Origin: Planctomycetota bacterium
GTDB lineage: Bacteria; Planctomycetota; PLA2
Direction of reading: 5' to 3'
DNA length: 64,000 nt
Assembly (NCBI GenBank): GCA_021776735.1
Contig: JAJFFH010000019.1
Location: forward strand, 1-64,000
The notes beneath the pieces are model-generated. The model was not told where the DNA came from. It worked only from the letters and a program-made list of their open reading frames with translations, and did not search any database. Position numbers and translations under genes: made by a program. Shown here in pieces: positions 32,146 to 41,284 of this stretch (position 1 is the first letter of the stretch; every line of letters begins with the position of its first letter).

Positions 32146-35037
32146 TCAGTCCTCAAAACCTTCGAGTACCAACATGTCGTCCTCTAGCTCGGGGATCTTT
32201 AGCAGCTCATCGTCGATTTCCGTATCGGAATCGGACTCGGACTCGAGCGGCAACTCGATCGAAACGAACTCGTCGTCGTCGTTGCGCCGGCGGCGCAGCA
32301 GCAGCAAGACGGCCAGGATGCCCACCAGGAGTCCCCCGCCGATGCCGACCGCGATCCACAGGGCGGAAATGCGCTCGGTCTCCTTGACCTTCACGATGGT
32401 CTCCGGGGCCACGACCGTCGCGCGAAGCGACGAGACATTGCCAGCCACGGCTACGTCCGCGGTGAGCGCGCGTACCGACAGACGCGCCTCCCAGATGCCG
32501 ATGCGCGGCTCGCGCACGACCTTGAATCTCAGCGGGATGCGTTGCACGCCGTCGTGAACCGAAACGGTCGCCGTCTTCGGCACGAACGCCTGCACCTCGG
32601 CCGGGAGACCGCCGCGCTCGAACGTGAGCTGGAGCTCGGTCGGCACGGGGGCCGCCGTGGCGCGCACGACGAGAGTCAGTTCACGTGTCTCGTCCTTGCG
32701 CAGATGCTCAAGCGAACCCTCGACGGCGATGATTTCCACGAGACCGCCAGCCACGACGAGCTCAAACTCGGGAATCTCAATCGTCCGCGCGGTCGCCGCA
32801 CCCGGGATGTTGCCGATGCGAATGACCCCCGTGTACCGGCCGGGACGCGCTCCCTTCAGCGTGAACGGCAGCGCCACCTTCTGCAGCCCCGCCTTTATGT
32901 CGATCTCGCCCAGAACCTCGACACGCATGCCCTCGGGCAAGCCGCGGAACTCCGCGGTCACGGGAAGGCGGCGTCCCGCGACATCGTCGCTGGCGTCCAG
33001 CACCAGCTTGGCCTCGCACGCCTTGCCCGTTGTGGGCGAGGGCGCGACGAAAGTTGCCAGCCGCACGAACGACTCGACGACCCTCCAGCGAAACGAGATC
33101 GAGCCGACCTTGCGGCGTGTTCCGCCCCGCGTCACAAACGCATCGAAGCGCGCGGCGTGAGCGCCGGACTCGGTCAGGACCGAGCGCAGGCGAACGGGCA
33201 CGACATGATGGCCCTCCCGCAAGGGGATGACCCGCGGTTCTACGGCGGCGCCGCCCTCGGAGGCGACCAACTCGAGTTCGTGGCCGGCATGTTCCGCGCT
33301 GACCGCGAGTTCCAGGCGGCCGCTGACCTCGCGCGCCCGTGTCGCGGGAACATCGCCGAGATCGACGAGCGACGGCAGCGTCAGCGGCGCCGGCGCCTGC
33401 ACTGAAAACGTCACCGGCAACTCCGCCGGATCAACGATCACGCCCTCCGGAGCCGAGAAGGCCAGCGTGGCGGTGTAGTCGCCCGCCTTCGCACCCGCAG
33501 GCACCGCCAGATTGAGCTTCAGCGTGGTTCTTGCCTCCAACGGCAGGCTCGCAGGCACGTTAAGGGCAAAGCCCGACGGCAGCCCCGTGATACGCACGGC
33601 GAGTGCACTGCCGGACAGCGCGGTCTCTTCGTCGGGCGCCAGGATCAGCTCGTGCGTCGCCTCGCCCCCCGCCTTGAGCGGTGCGAACGCAACACGGTCC
33701 GAGCCGACGGAGACGCGCCCGGTGCCAACCCGGAAGTCGAGGCGGATCACGCTCGGCTTGACGGGTGTGCCGTCGCGCGCCGAAAGCACGAGGCGGCATG
33801 CTGCGACGCCCTCTTTCGCGTCGGCGCCGACCACGACGGTGACCGGTATCTCGTGACGCCCTTCGACGAGCGGCGCCGGATCGGCGACCGTCACCGTGAC
33901 GCCCTTCGGCGCCCCCTCGACCTTGACATCGATCGCGGTCCGCCGGGCGCGGGCGTCGTCGTTGGGCAGAATGGCGAACGCACGCGTACGACGCATGCCG
34001 GGCGCGAGCCGACCGAGCGACAAGAGATCGGTGCCCACGTCGATGCGCGGAAACCCGATCTCCAGGCGCACGTCGATTTCGCCGCGCTCGACCCAGTGCA
34101 GCGCACCGTCGGCGGGCATCACGCGCAGCTTCAGCGGACCGAGACCTTCGCGGCGCGCACCGGTCGCGCGAACGCGCACGGCGATCTCCTGCTTGTGCCG
34201 GGTGATCTTGAAGGTCTCCGGCTCGATGGACAGTTCCATGCCCTCGGGAAGCTCCCCCACGATCGCCAGCCGCAGCTCGCGACCCTTGCCCGCCTTGTCG
34301 GTCACGACGCGCAGGTTGGCCTCGGTCTCCCAGTCCCCCGCCGTGCGGCGACCGAGATCCAGGTCATCGCTTTCGACCCGCGTGTACGCCCAGGCGAGGC
34401 TCGGCAGGTCGTCGAGCGAAATGACACGGCCCGCGCCGGTGCTTTCGAGCTTGCGCTGCAGGACCGCATCGGGCTCGCCGAAGTGCGCGTACCAGATGAA
34501 CCAGTCCTCCCGCCGCATGAACCCGAGGTTCTCGAAGTGGCTCAGGGTGCCGTCGAACGTGTGCGTGTTCGCCGCGTCGCGACGGACAACCTCCTTGCCG
34601 TCGGAGATCAGGATGACGTGGCGATCGTGTTCCGCGTGGGTCTCCTTGAACTCGCGCAGGATACTCAGGCTCGCGTGAATGCCGTCGTACAGATACGTGT
34701 AGCTATCGCGCGCACGCACCTGCTCGATTGCCCGCCGAATCTCGGCCCGCGCCCGCGCATAGCCGGCGGGATCGTTCGGCACCTTGAACCGGATCGGCTT
34801 GTGCACGCCGGTCCCGAACGGAATCAGCGCGACGTTCGTGCCGGGATGCACGATCTTGTCGAGCACCCCGCCCAGAATCTGGCGCGCACGCGGCAGCGCA
34901 CGATGCTTACGCATGCTGCCCGACACATCGAGCAGCAAGACAACATCCGTCCGGCCCTTCGGCGGCGGCGCGGCACGCACGGGTAGCGAAAGTAGTCCGA
35001 GCGCGGTCAGCGTTACGCCCAAGAGAAGTCGACGCAT
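32146..35037 (-). CDS. VWA-domain protein with C-terminal membrane helix
   Basis: The 963-residue protein has a signal peptide (MRRLLLGVTLTALGLLSLPVRA), then a von Willebrand A domain. Its metal site is visible as DVSGS (residues 37-41), with DGKEVVRRD and ISDGK further on. A long series of immunoglobulin-like beta modules follows (about 250-890). The chain ends with one membrane helix (about 905-925) and an acidic cytoplasmic tail. VWA proteins bind partners through a bound metal; this one is probably displayed on the periplasmic side. No protease or kinase motif is seen. Confidence 0.75.
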   Translation of the reverse strand: MRRLLLGVTLTALGLLSLPVRAAPPPKGRTDVVLLLDVSGSMRKHRALPRARQILGGVLDKIVHPGTNVALIPFGTGVHKPIRFKVPNDPAGYARARAEIRRAIEQVRARDSYTYLYDGIHASLSILREFKETHAEHDRHVILISDGKEVVRRDAANTHTFDGTLSHFENLGFMRREDWFIWYAHFGEPDAVLQRKLESTGAGRVISLDDLPSLAWAYTRVESDDLDLGRRTAGDWETEANLRVVTDKAGKGRELRLAIVGELPEGMELSIEPETFKITRHKQEIAVRVRATGARREGLGPLKLRVMPADGALHWVERGEIDVRLEIGFPRIDVGTDLLSLGRLAPGMRRTRAFAILPNDDARARRTAIDVKVEGAPKGVTVTVADPAPLVEGRHEIPVTVVVGADAKEGVAACRLVLSARDGTPVKPSVIRLDFRVGTGRVSVGSDRVAFAPLKAGGEATHELILAPDEETALSGSALAVRITGLPSGFALNVPASLPLEARTTLKLNLAVPAGAKAGDYTATLAFSAPEGVIVDPAELPVTFSVQAPAPLTLPSLVDLGDVPATRAREVSGRLELAVSAEHAGHELELVASEGGAAVEPRVIPLREGHHVVPVRLRSVLTESGAHAARFDAFVTRGGTRRKVGSISFRWRVVESFVRLATFVAPSPTTGKACEAKLVLDASDDVAGRRLPVTAEFRGLPEGMRVEVLGEIDIKAGLQKVALPFTLKGARPGRYTGVIRIGNIPGAATARTIEIPEFELVVAGGLVEIIAVEGSLEHLRKDETRELTLVVRATAAPVPTELQLTFERGGLPAEVQAFVPKTATVSVHDGVQRIPLRFKVVREPRIGIWEARLSVRALTADVAVAGNVSSLRATVVAPETIVKVKETERISALWIAVGIGGGLLVGILAVLLLLRRRRNDDDEFVSIELPLESESDSDTEIDDELLKIPELEDDMLVLEGFED

Positions 35038-35170
35038 CTCTCTCTCCGATCCTTGTCAGCGCGTTTCCGTCCCTCCTATCGACCGTTCCCGCACGCCGAG
35101 CGACGCATCATGACGCCGAAGTGACCAAAACCGGGACGTCCCATTCCGAGACAGCACCGCGAGACAGCAA

Positions 35171-35183
35171 ACGGACGGCGATG
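35171..35183 (+). repeat. ACGGACGGCGATG motif copy upstream of the VWA gene
   Basis: Exact 13-mer followed by TTGG. It lies in the 150-bp gap between the VWA gene start (35037) and the end of the next gene (35188), opposite to both. Confidence 0.7.
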
Positions 35184-35187
35184 TTGG

Positions 35188-35889
35188 TCAGTCTTTGGTG
35201 GCGGCGCGCTCGATCAGCATGATTTTTTGCCAGATCTTGCGGCTCATGCCGGTGGCGAGCGCCTCGACGTCGTTGACCGCGCTCAGCGCGCCCGGGTCGT
35301 GCAGCCCCTGCGCATAGGTCGCCGCAATCTTGCCGAGGACCGAGAGCATTTCCGAGCAGTAGTCGAGGTAGCGGTTCAGCTCGAACGCCGTCATCGCGCG
35401 CGTCGGCGAACTCTTGGTCGCATGGGCGTCGGTGTTGAGCAGGTAGACCGGATCCTTGTCGAGCTGGTGCATGTCGACCAGGTGCGCGAGCACGCTGAGC
35501 TCGTGGATCGCGTCGAGGGCGCGCTTGCGCCTGCCGCGCGATTCAAGGGTCACGAGAAACAGGATGCCCACGCCCAAGAAAAACAGGCTCTCGACGCCGG
35601 TCTGGAACAGTCCGACGAACTCGGACCACGTGTCGAGCTTTACCTTGAGGTGGAGCGACCAGACGGTGTACGCGAGCGACAGCGGAATCGACGCGATCAG
35701 CACGCCGATGGCGAGACGCAGGGGCACGTTCGGGCGCACGATGTTGGCCGAGCGACGGGCCGCCTGGCTCGCGATCTCGTGCAGCTCCGTAGCGACTTCA
35801 CGCAGGTGCGCCCCGGGGAAACGCTCGGCGATCCGGTCCTTGAGTCGCGCGGCGGTGGCCACGATGCGGGCGGGATCGAGGCTGCTCAT
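35188..35889 (-). CDS. Membrane protein with two helices, function unknown
   Basis: The 233-residue product has two membrane segments, about 57-79 and 99-115. They are separated by a short loop and flanked by a helical N-terminus and a long cytoplasmic C-terminus. No family is recognised. The start is ATG 35889; the frame stays open upstream through a tandem-repeat region, but that part is not believed to be coding. It may share its promoter region with the motif copy at 35980. Confidence 0.6.
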   Translation of the reverse strand: MSSLDPARIVATAARLKDRIAERFPGAHLREVATELHEIASQAARRSANIVRPNVPLRLAIGVLIASIPLSLAYTVWSLHLKVKLDTWSEFVGLFQTGVESLFFLGVGILFLVTLESRGRRKRALDAIHELSVLAHLVDMHQLDKDPVYLLNTDAHATKSSPTRAMTAFELNRYLDYCSEMLSVLGKIAATYAQGLHDPGALSAVNDVEALATGMSRKIWQKIMLIERAATKD

Positions 35890-35979
35890 CGTTCGTTCCA
35901 GGCGACAGCGCGAGGATAGGCCACGTCGGGGACCAATACGGCCTGCACGCGCACGCCCGCAGCTCGCGAGATCACCTGT

Positions 35980-35991
35980 ATCGCCGTCCGT
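35980..35991 (-). repeat. ACGGACGGCGAT motif copy upstream of 35188-35889
   Basis: Twelve-base match on the minus strand in the extended form AGCGTACGGACGGCGAT. It lies 90 bases upstream of the membrane-protein start and on the same strand as it. Confidence 0.7.
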
Positions 35992-36014
35992 ACGCTGTGG
36001 TCGCGCTGGGCCAA

Positions 36015-36375
36015 GCGCTTGATCACCGGCTGACGTTGGTTGCACGAGCTGCCCATCGATGGACCCGTCGCCGCTTGATGACCGGCTTTCGTTCGATGTG
36101 CCCGCTGCCCGTCGATGGCCCGCCACCTGATGACCGGCCTCCGCTCGATGTACCCGCTGTTCGTTAATGGCCCGCCGCCACTCGATGGCCCGCCGCTTGA
36201 TGACCGGCTTTCGTTCGATGTGCCCGCTGCCCGTCGATGGCCCGCCGCAACCGATGGCCCGCCGCTTGATGACCGGCTTTCGCTCGATGTACCCGCTGCC
36301 CGTCGATGGCCCGCCGCAACCGATGGCCCGCCGCTTGATGACCGGCTTTCGCTCGATGTGCCCGCTGCCCGGCAA
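36015..36375. repeat. Tandem repeat array, unit 69 bp (one 54-bp unit)
   Basis: A unit of the type TTGATGACCGGCTTTCG, CTCGATGTGCCCGCTGCCCG, CGATGGCCCGCCGC is repeated about five times. Copies of TTGATGACCGGC-type sequence start near 36075, 36127, 36197, 36265 and 36334. The last three spacings are 69 bases (23 codons), so the array keeps one frame open without being an evident gene. Divergence is mostly single-base. It is a minisatellite, not a CRISPR array, because there are no unique spacers. Confidence 0.75.
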
Positions 36376-36515
36376 TACCGAGCCAGGATCAAAAGGATGA
36401 TTCTGACCTTGTTGAGTGCACGGGGCCGGCGCGATTCCGGGGCAAACATCTGGTGCGCGCCCGCTACCTACGCCATTTTGCGCGCCAGGATCGCTCTTTT
36501 GTGCCGGGCTCGGTA
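36376..36515. repeat. Second copy of the CGAGCC/GGCTCG inverted-repeat element
   Basis: The right arm 36491-36515 matches 16733-16757 over all 25 bases, with further similarity on both sides. The left arm (36376-36400) is a diverged copy (TACCGAGCCAGGATCAAAAG). The element abuts the tandem array and ends before the PLD gene. Confidence 0.55.
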
Positions 36516-36605
36516 CTGCATTGCAGATAGCCGGTCGCACGATCTGGGGCATGCGGCCACCAGGGCTCGCGCTGCGTGGGTCGAGGCGCGGATCGGCGGC
36601 GGCGG

Positions 36606-37295
36606 CTAGCGGTGGCGCTTCCAGAGGCGTTCGAATTCTTCGGCGAACGGGGCGGCCAGGGCGGGGTCGTCCGTGATGATCAGGTTCTCGTGGTTTTCCT
36701 TGGAAGCGCTGCGGGTCCAGTTGTAACTGCCGGTCGCCAGCACGTCGCCGTCCACGAGCATGAACTTGTGGTGCATCAGCGCGTCGTCCGAGGTGTCCAT
36801 GCGGACCTTGATTCCCACACGCGCGAGGTCGTCGATGTCGGAACCCAGGTCGTCCGCCTTGTCCGTTTCCGTCAGCAAGCGGACCGCGATCCCCCGCGCG
36901 TGTGCCTCGACCAGCGGTCGCGACAGCCGGTCGTCGGTCACCGTGTACACACAGATGTCGAGCGTGTCGCGCGCCCCCTTGATCAGCCGGCGCAGCCAGC
37001 CCACGATGTCGTCGTGCGGCGCCATCAAGACCTTGCGCATGCCCGCCCCACGCGTCGCCTCGGGTCGCGCCTTGTCCAGCGCCTCGACCAACTCCTCGGT
37101 CCACGCCAGCGTCGCCTTGCTCTGCGGGTCGATGAGTCTTTGCCGCGCCGCGGCGAAAACCTGCCGGCGCAGCGCACGCAGCCGAGCAACATCCAGCCCC
37201 TTGAGCCGGTCGCGCAGCGCGCGGGCCTCGGACCGGGACAGGTTGTCGTCGGCCGCGGTCTGCTCCAGGATCCGGGCGAACACTTCCGTTTTCAT
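36606..37295 (-). CDS. Single-HKD phospholipase D-like protein
   Basis: The 229-residue protein carries one HKD motif (HHKFMLVDG, followed by LATGSYNWTRSASKENHENL) at about residues 175-200. One motif per chain is typical of the Nuc/MitoPLD group, which acts as a dimer on nucleic acid or cardiolipin. N-terminal helices (about 1-90) are unusual and may regulate or bind a partner. There is no signal peptide, so it is probably cytoplasmic. It is divergent from the DUF192 gene, 26 bases away. Confidence 0.8.
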   Translation of the reverse strand: MKTEVFARILEQTAADDNLSRSEARALRDRLKGLDVARLRALRRQVFAAARQRLIDPQSKATLAWTEELVEALDKARPEATRGAGMRKVLMAPHDDIVGWLRRLIKGARDTLDICVYTVTDDRLSRPLVEAHARGIAVRLLTETDKADDLGSDIDDLARVGIKVRMDTSDDALMHHKFMLVDGDVLATGSYNWTRSASKENHENLIITDDPALAAPFAEEFERLWKRHR

Positions 37296-37321
37296 GGCGC
37301 CCTCGTCATACCCGGGATTGT

Positions 37322-37810
37322 ATGCTGCGGGGCGTGCGGCAACTCTCCCTTTTCGCCCTGCTTGCCGCGTGCAGCAACTCACTCACACCGCAGATCGCAG
37401 CCGGCTCGGACCTCTCCGGATTCGAAACGGCGCGCATCACGATCAACGGCCAGGAGTTCGAGGTCTGGCTGGCGCGCACACCGACCCAACGCGCGCAGGG
37501 CTTCATGAACGCGACCGCTGAACAGCTCGCACCACTCGAAGACGGCACGCCGCGCGGCATGCTCTTCGTCTTCCAAGCCGAGTTCTTCCTCTCGTTTTTC
37601 ATGCGCAACACGTTCGTGCCCCTCGACCTCGCCTACGCCGCGGCAGACGGCACGATCTTCGAGACGCACAACCTGATTCCGCTCAACGAGGATCCGGTCG
37701 TCGCGGGCCAACCCGCACTCTTCGCCTTCGAGGCGATCGACGGCACGTTCTTCGACCACGGCATCGTGGCCGGCGCGCAGATCGTCATTCCGCCAGGGAC
37801 TCTGGACTAG
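37322..37810 (+). CDS. DUF192-family lipoprotein
   Basis: A 162-residue protein with a lipoprotein signal (LSLFALLAAC). The DUF192 domain shows LARTPTQRAQGFM, FVFQAEFFLSFFMRNTFVPLDLAYAAADGTI, and FEAIDGTFFDHGIVAGAQIVI. The fold is known in small exported proteins, but the role is not established. The start of the signal is supported by an adjacent hydrophobic stretch. It converges with the small membrane gene at 37785, overlapping by 26 bases. Confidence 0.85.
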   Translation: MLRGVRQLSLFALLAACSNSLTPQIAAGSDLSGFETARITINGQEFEVWLARTPTQRAQGFMNATAEQLAPLEDGTPRGMLFVFQAEFFLSFFMRNTFVPLDLAYAAADGTIFETHNLIPLNEDPVVAGQPALFAFEAIDGTFFDHGIVAGAQIVIPPGTLD

Positions 37811-38102
37811 AGGCGGACTCTGGACCAGAGCCTATCTCGTACTCGGCGTCGATCACCCGCCCGGTACCGGGAGAGGGCGGACCGTCGGAAGGAGTGTCAG
37901 GGGGGGGCGGGGGCGGACCCCGGCGCTTCACGAACGGCGCCGTAATCAGCGCCGCCGCGCCCGCAACGAGAAAGACCACAAAGCCCAGCACGGCGACGCA
38001 CAGCCCGACAACCACCACCAAGACGAACGTGAGCCAGCCACGAAGGGTCTTCGGCGGGAACGAGATGACCCGGAACGCGGAACCCGAGAGCGGATCGTTC
38101 AC
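37785..38102 (-). CDS. Small membrane protein with proline-rich tail
   Basis: The 105-residue product has a long hydrophobic stretch (about 22-57: LTFVLVVVVGLCVAVLGFVVFLVAGAAALITAPFV), enough for two helices, then PPPPPPD and an acidic tail. No family is recognised. Its start overlaps the stop of the upstream membrane gene by four bases (ATGA), so the two are probably co-expressed. Confidence 0.6.
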   Translation of the reverse strand: MNDPLSGSAFRVISFPPKTLRGWLTFVLVVVVGLCVAVLGFVVFLVAGAAALITAPFVKRRGPPPPPPDTPSDGPPSPGTGRVIDAEYEIGSGPESASSPESLAE

Positions 38103-39322
38103 TCGAACACTTCCGTCGGCGTGACCGGCGCGGTCACGAAGCCCGCATCCTGCAGCCCCGCGATCTTTTTCTCAAAGTCCTTCGCTCCACCCGACGCCAC
38201 GAAGGTCTTGCTGAGGTGGTACTCGCGCTCGACGATGTTCACGATGAAGTCCGCGCCGGCGACCATCATGAGCAGCAGGCCACCGGCCGCCGTCGCCAAG
38301 AACTCCGCGGCCTTCGTCGGCTCGATCAGATCCAGGTTGAAGATCCAAAAGGTGATCAGGGCGATGCCGATGGCCGTAAAGAGAAAGGCCGTCTTCCGCA
38401 CCTCCGCGACGACCGTGATCGCTTCGTCCCCTGAATGGGAGCGCAGCAGATCCTTGGCCCGCCAGACATAGACGCCCGAACCCACGGTGAGACTGGCCAG
38501 CCCGAAAAGGAGCTGCATGCTGCCCTGCATCTGGTTGATCGTCGTGAACATCATGAGCAGCAGGATCACGAAGATCGGCGCCGCCATGACCGCGAGGTAG
38601 CCCGGCGTCGGACTCTCGTGGAGCATGGTCTTGAGCGTCATCGACGCGCGCATGATCCCCGGGAACAGACCGATGATCTTTGGCGCGACCATGATGAACA
38701 TGGAAAACCCGAGAGCAAATCCCAACACCGACTGGAGCTGCCTGCGTTTCGCCTCGGGCAGGTGCCCGAAATCCAGGACACGCGTCCACGGGATGAGCGC
38801 GATCACGAGTGGCACGCCGATCAACAGGAGTGCGCCGATCCGGAGGTATTTGCGCGACTCCTGCACCTGGGTCCACTTCACGGCGGCCAGCAGCACGCAG
38901 ATCGTCACGGCGATGACCGCGGCCACGAGCGCCTGCTGCACGAGATCGAGAACCTCGATGTTGTCAGGCCCAAAGAACTTTCTGGCCTTGTCGCGCATCG
39001 CGTCCGCGTTCCGGCCCCCACCCCCCCCTTCCCACGCGTTCGGGGCCCTTCTCGCCTCCAGCGTCTCAAGCTGTCCGACAAGCTGATCCTCGAAGCTCTC
39101 GTAGCTGAAGATCTGAAAACCACACGCCACCACGAGGCACACCGCGGCGCAGTACAGGACCGACCGGCGCCACGCGGCGTAGTCCTGGGCCGGCTTGGCC
39201 TTAACGTTCGCTTTCTCGAGTTCCTCGCGCTCCGAGTCCGTCGCGCCGATTTTTTGGAAATCGCTTTTCGATACCCGCGAGATGTGCGCCATCGCGGCGT
39301 TCTTGACCTGCTTCGCGTCCAT
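38099..39322 (-). CDS. Multi-pass membrane protein, function unknown
   Basis: The 407-residue protein has about eight membrane segments, including WRRSVLYCAAVCLVVACGF, AVIAVTICVLLAAVKW, LLLIGVPLVIALIPW, LGFALGFSMFIMVAP, and others up to LLLMMVAGADFIVNIV. The N-terminal 45 residues are soluble. No transport signature is recognised. ATG 39322 is used; it follows GGGCGG. The downstream gene 37785-38102 is coupled by ATGA. Confidence 0.6.
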   Translation of the reverse strand: MDAKQVKNAAMAHISRVSKSDFQKIGATDSEREELEKANVKAKPAQDYAAWRRSVLYCAAVCLVVACGFQIFSYESFEDQLVGQLETLEARRAPNAWEGGGGGRNADAMRDKARKFFGPDNIEVLDLVQQALVAAVIAVTICVLLAAVKWTQVQESRKYLRIGALLLIGVPLVIALIPWTRVLDFGHLPEAKRRQLQSVLGFALGFSMFIMVAPKIIGLFPGIMRASMTLKTMLHESPTPGYLAVMAAPIFVILLLMMFTTINQMQGSMQLLFGLASLTVGSGVYVWRAKDLLRSHSGDEAITVVAEVRKTAFLFTAIGIALITFWIFNLDLIEPTKAAEFLATAAGGLLLMMVAGADFIVNIVEREYHLSKTFVASGGAKDFEKKIAGLQDAGFVTAPVTPTEVFE

Positions 39323-39355
39323 GGCCGCCCATGATCGGCGGCGCACCGCACGGCG

Positions 39356-39922
39356 TCAACGTCCGGCGAAGTAAAGAGCGGTAAAAAGCTTCGTGTCGAG
39401 CATCGCCCCGCGCTTTTCGGCGGCACGCAGCCAGCGCGAAGTCCGGTCGAGCGGAATCAAGTGCACGGTGATGTCTTCGCTTTCGTCGCCCCCGCCGTCC
39501 CCGACACGCTTAAGACCGCGCGCGCGAAAAAACGTCACGACCTCGGTGCACAGGCCCGGAGACGGCGTCACGTCATGAAGCCGCTCGAAACGCCGCGCCT
39601 GGTATCCGGTCTCCTCCTCCAGTTCGCGCGCGGCCGCGGTCCCCAGGCTTTCGGGCCCCAGGTCGCCGGCGAGCCCGGCGGGCGCATCCACGACGGACGC
39701 CCCCACGGCAGGCCGAAACTGTTCGATCGCGAGCAGATGCCCGCGCACGACCGCAACCACCGCGACGATGCCGGTCGTGTTCTTGCGCTCCACGAATTCC
39801 CAGCGCCCCTTGCGGACGAGACGCAACCACCGCCCCTGCCCGATGATCTCGGTTCGCTCGGAAGCGGTTTTCTGTTTTGCCACGCCTCCATTCTCGTCTT
39901 CACCAGCGACGATCCGTCGCAT
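39356..39922 (-). CDS. NUDIX hydrolase, ADP-ribose pyrophosphatase-like
   Basis: The 188-residue protein has the ADP-ribose pyrophosphatase layout. An early strand (GRWEFVERKNTTGIVAVVAVV) is followed by FRPAVGASVVDAPAGL and the NUDIX core RELEEETGY, preceded by an E seven residues before. The GX5E part is slightly off consensus. It would split ADP-ribose or a similar nucleotide sugar. The start is uncertain: ATG 39922 is used, but GTG 39883 begins nearer the family alignment. It is divergent from and close to the next gene. Confidence 0.8.
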   Translation of the reverse strand: MRRIVAGEDENGGVAKQKTASERTEIIGQGRWLRLVRKGRWEFVERKNTTGIVAVVAVVRGHLLAIEQFRPAVGASVVDAPAGLAGDLGPESLGTAAARELEEETGYQARRFERLHDVTPSPGLCTEVVTFFRARGLKRVGDGGGDESEDITVHLIPLDRTSRWLRAAEKRGAMLDTKLFTALYFAGR

Positions 39923-39932
39923 CGGTAGCATA

Positions 39933-41273
39933 ATGACGGCGATGTTTGTTCGGTCGTGCGTGCTCTTTCTGGCTTTGGCGACATCCCCCGCGGGGGCCCA
40001 GTGGCACCCGGCGCCGACTCCCGGCGCCGCCCAACAGCACCTGCGGCTCGTCGCGCCCGAGCTCGTCGCCATCGTCAAGGCTGCACCCCACGCCCGCGCC
40101 GCGCTGATCGACAGATTTATCGCCCGGCACGTCCCGCAACGGCTCGACGCACTCTGCCGGTTTCGCAATCCCGAGCTTCGGCCCCTGTTCGTCAAGCTGC
40201 TCAAGCACGATGACTGGACCGCATTGCACCGTGCCCTCTTCGTGCTCGCGAGCATGGCCGACACGTCGATCATCCCGCGCGCCGAGCGGCTCGCGAAGAA
40301 CCATCCCCATGCGCGGGTCCGCGAACTCGCCGCCGTGACGGTACGGATGCTGTATCTGGAGCCGCCGCACCGCCAGGAGTTGCGCATCACGCGCCCGGAC
40401 CGACTGATCATGGCGCGCACGCCGGCGGCGAAAGACCTGTCGCTTCCGGACAAACCCATGGCTCCGGCGGCCGGGGAGCACTGGATCACGCCGACGATCT
40501 GCTGGGACGCCGAGGGGGCCAAGCACGCCTACGGGGCCGGGATCTACGCCTGCGCCGACGGCGTCGTCACGGTGGCCGACCCAGGACACACAGCCGTCCT
40601 TCACTCCCTTCCCGGGAGGATTCCCGTCCTGGCCATCTACGGCAATCCCGGACCTCGTTCGATGGTCGCGGCGGGGACTCGTGTCGAAGCCGGTGCGCTG
40701 CTGGGCACGATCGGCATGGGCGGCCTGAAGTTCGAACTGCGCGACGCCCACGGCACCAAGCTCGATCCCGTCGCGTTCTTGAAACGATGGCGCACGCTCA
40801 CGGCGCCGCTGCTCGACCCCCTGCGGCGCCTGCATCCGAAGTTGAAACGAGCAGCCGCAACCGCACGCGCGCGACAGTTCGGCAGTGCTCACCACGCGGC
40901 CCGCCGCGTTCGCGACACCACCGCGCCGGGGTCGGAGGCCAGCGCGGACGCGGTCTTGCTCCTCGGCTTGCTCGAACAGGCGCCCGCGCGCGCGGTGCGG
41001 CGGGCCGTAGCGATGCGCGACGCGGGCTACCCTACCGAGGCATTGCGGCGGTTGCTCGACGACGTCAAACGCTGCCGCGGCGTGCCGCGCCGGAACAAGC
41101 TCGAGGCGCTGGGTGACCAATGGAAACACGACGCGGAGTTCAAGAAGGCGCTCGAGGGCGACCGTCGGCTACTCAACGCGCTGCGCATCAAGGACGCCGC
41201 TCGGCGCCGGGAAGCCATCAAAAAACTGGCCGCGGAATTCGGCGCGACCTGCCTCGCCCCGCGCCTGCGGTAG
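39933..41273 (+). CDS. Secreted protein with degenerate M23-like domain
   Basis: The 446-residue product has a signal peptide (MFVRSCVLFLALATSPAGA from ATG 39942; ATG 39933 is nine bases earlier). HEAT-like helices cover about 30-150. A LytM/M23-like barrel follows (about 195-275: YGAGIYACADGVVTVADPG; AGTRVEAGALLGTIGMGGLKFELRD). In active M23 peptidases this closing strand reads HLHFE-like; here it is LKFEL and the other zinc ligands are also absent, so the domain is probably a non-catalytic binder. The ATG 39942 lies inside the motif GACGGCGATG. Confidence 0.65.
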   Translation: MTAMFVRSCVLFLALATSPAGAQWHPAPTPGAAQQHLRLVAPELVAIVKAAPHARAALIDRFIARHVPQRLDALCRFRNPELRPLFVKLLKHDDWTALHRALFVLASMADTSIIPRAERLAKNHPHARVRELAAVTVRMLYLEPPHRQELRITRPDRLIMARTPAAKDLSLPDKPMAPAAGEHWITPTICWDAEGAKHAYGAGIYACADGVVTVADPGHTAVLHSLPGRIPVLAIYGNPGPRSMVAAGTRVEAGALLGTIGMGGLKFELRDAHGTKLDPVAFLKRWRTLTAPLLDPLRRLHPKLKRAAATARARQFGSAHHAARRVRDTTAPGSEASADAVLLLGLLEQAPARAVRRAVAMRDAGYPTEALRRLLDDVKRCRGVPRRNKLEALGDQWKHDAEFKKALEGDRRLLNALRIKDAARRREAIKKLAAEFGATCLAPRLR

Positions 41274-41284
41274 CGACGCCAAGC

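Noticed and set aside
36015-36375. CRISPR array
   Set aside because: The repeat units are contiguous and 54-69 bp long, without unique spacers, and no cas gene is near.
35188-37104. One long leftward gene running from the PLD region through the tandem array into the membrane protein
   Set aside because: The middle part is low-complexity repeat translation and the PLD motif is in a different frame; ATG 35889 gives a sensible protein.
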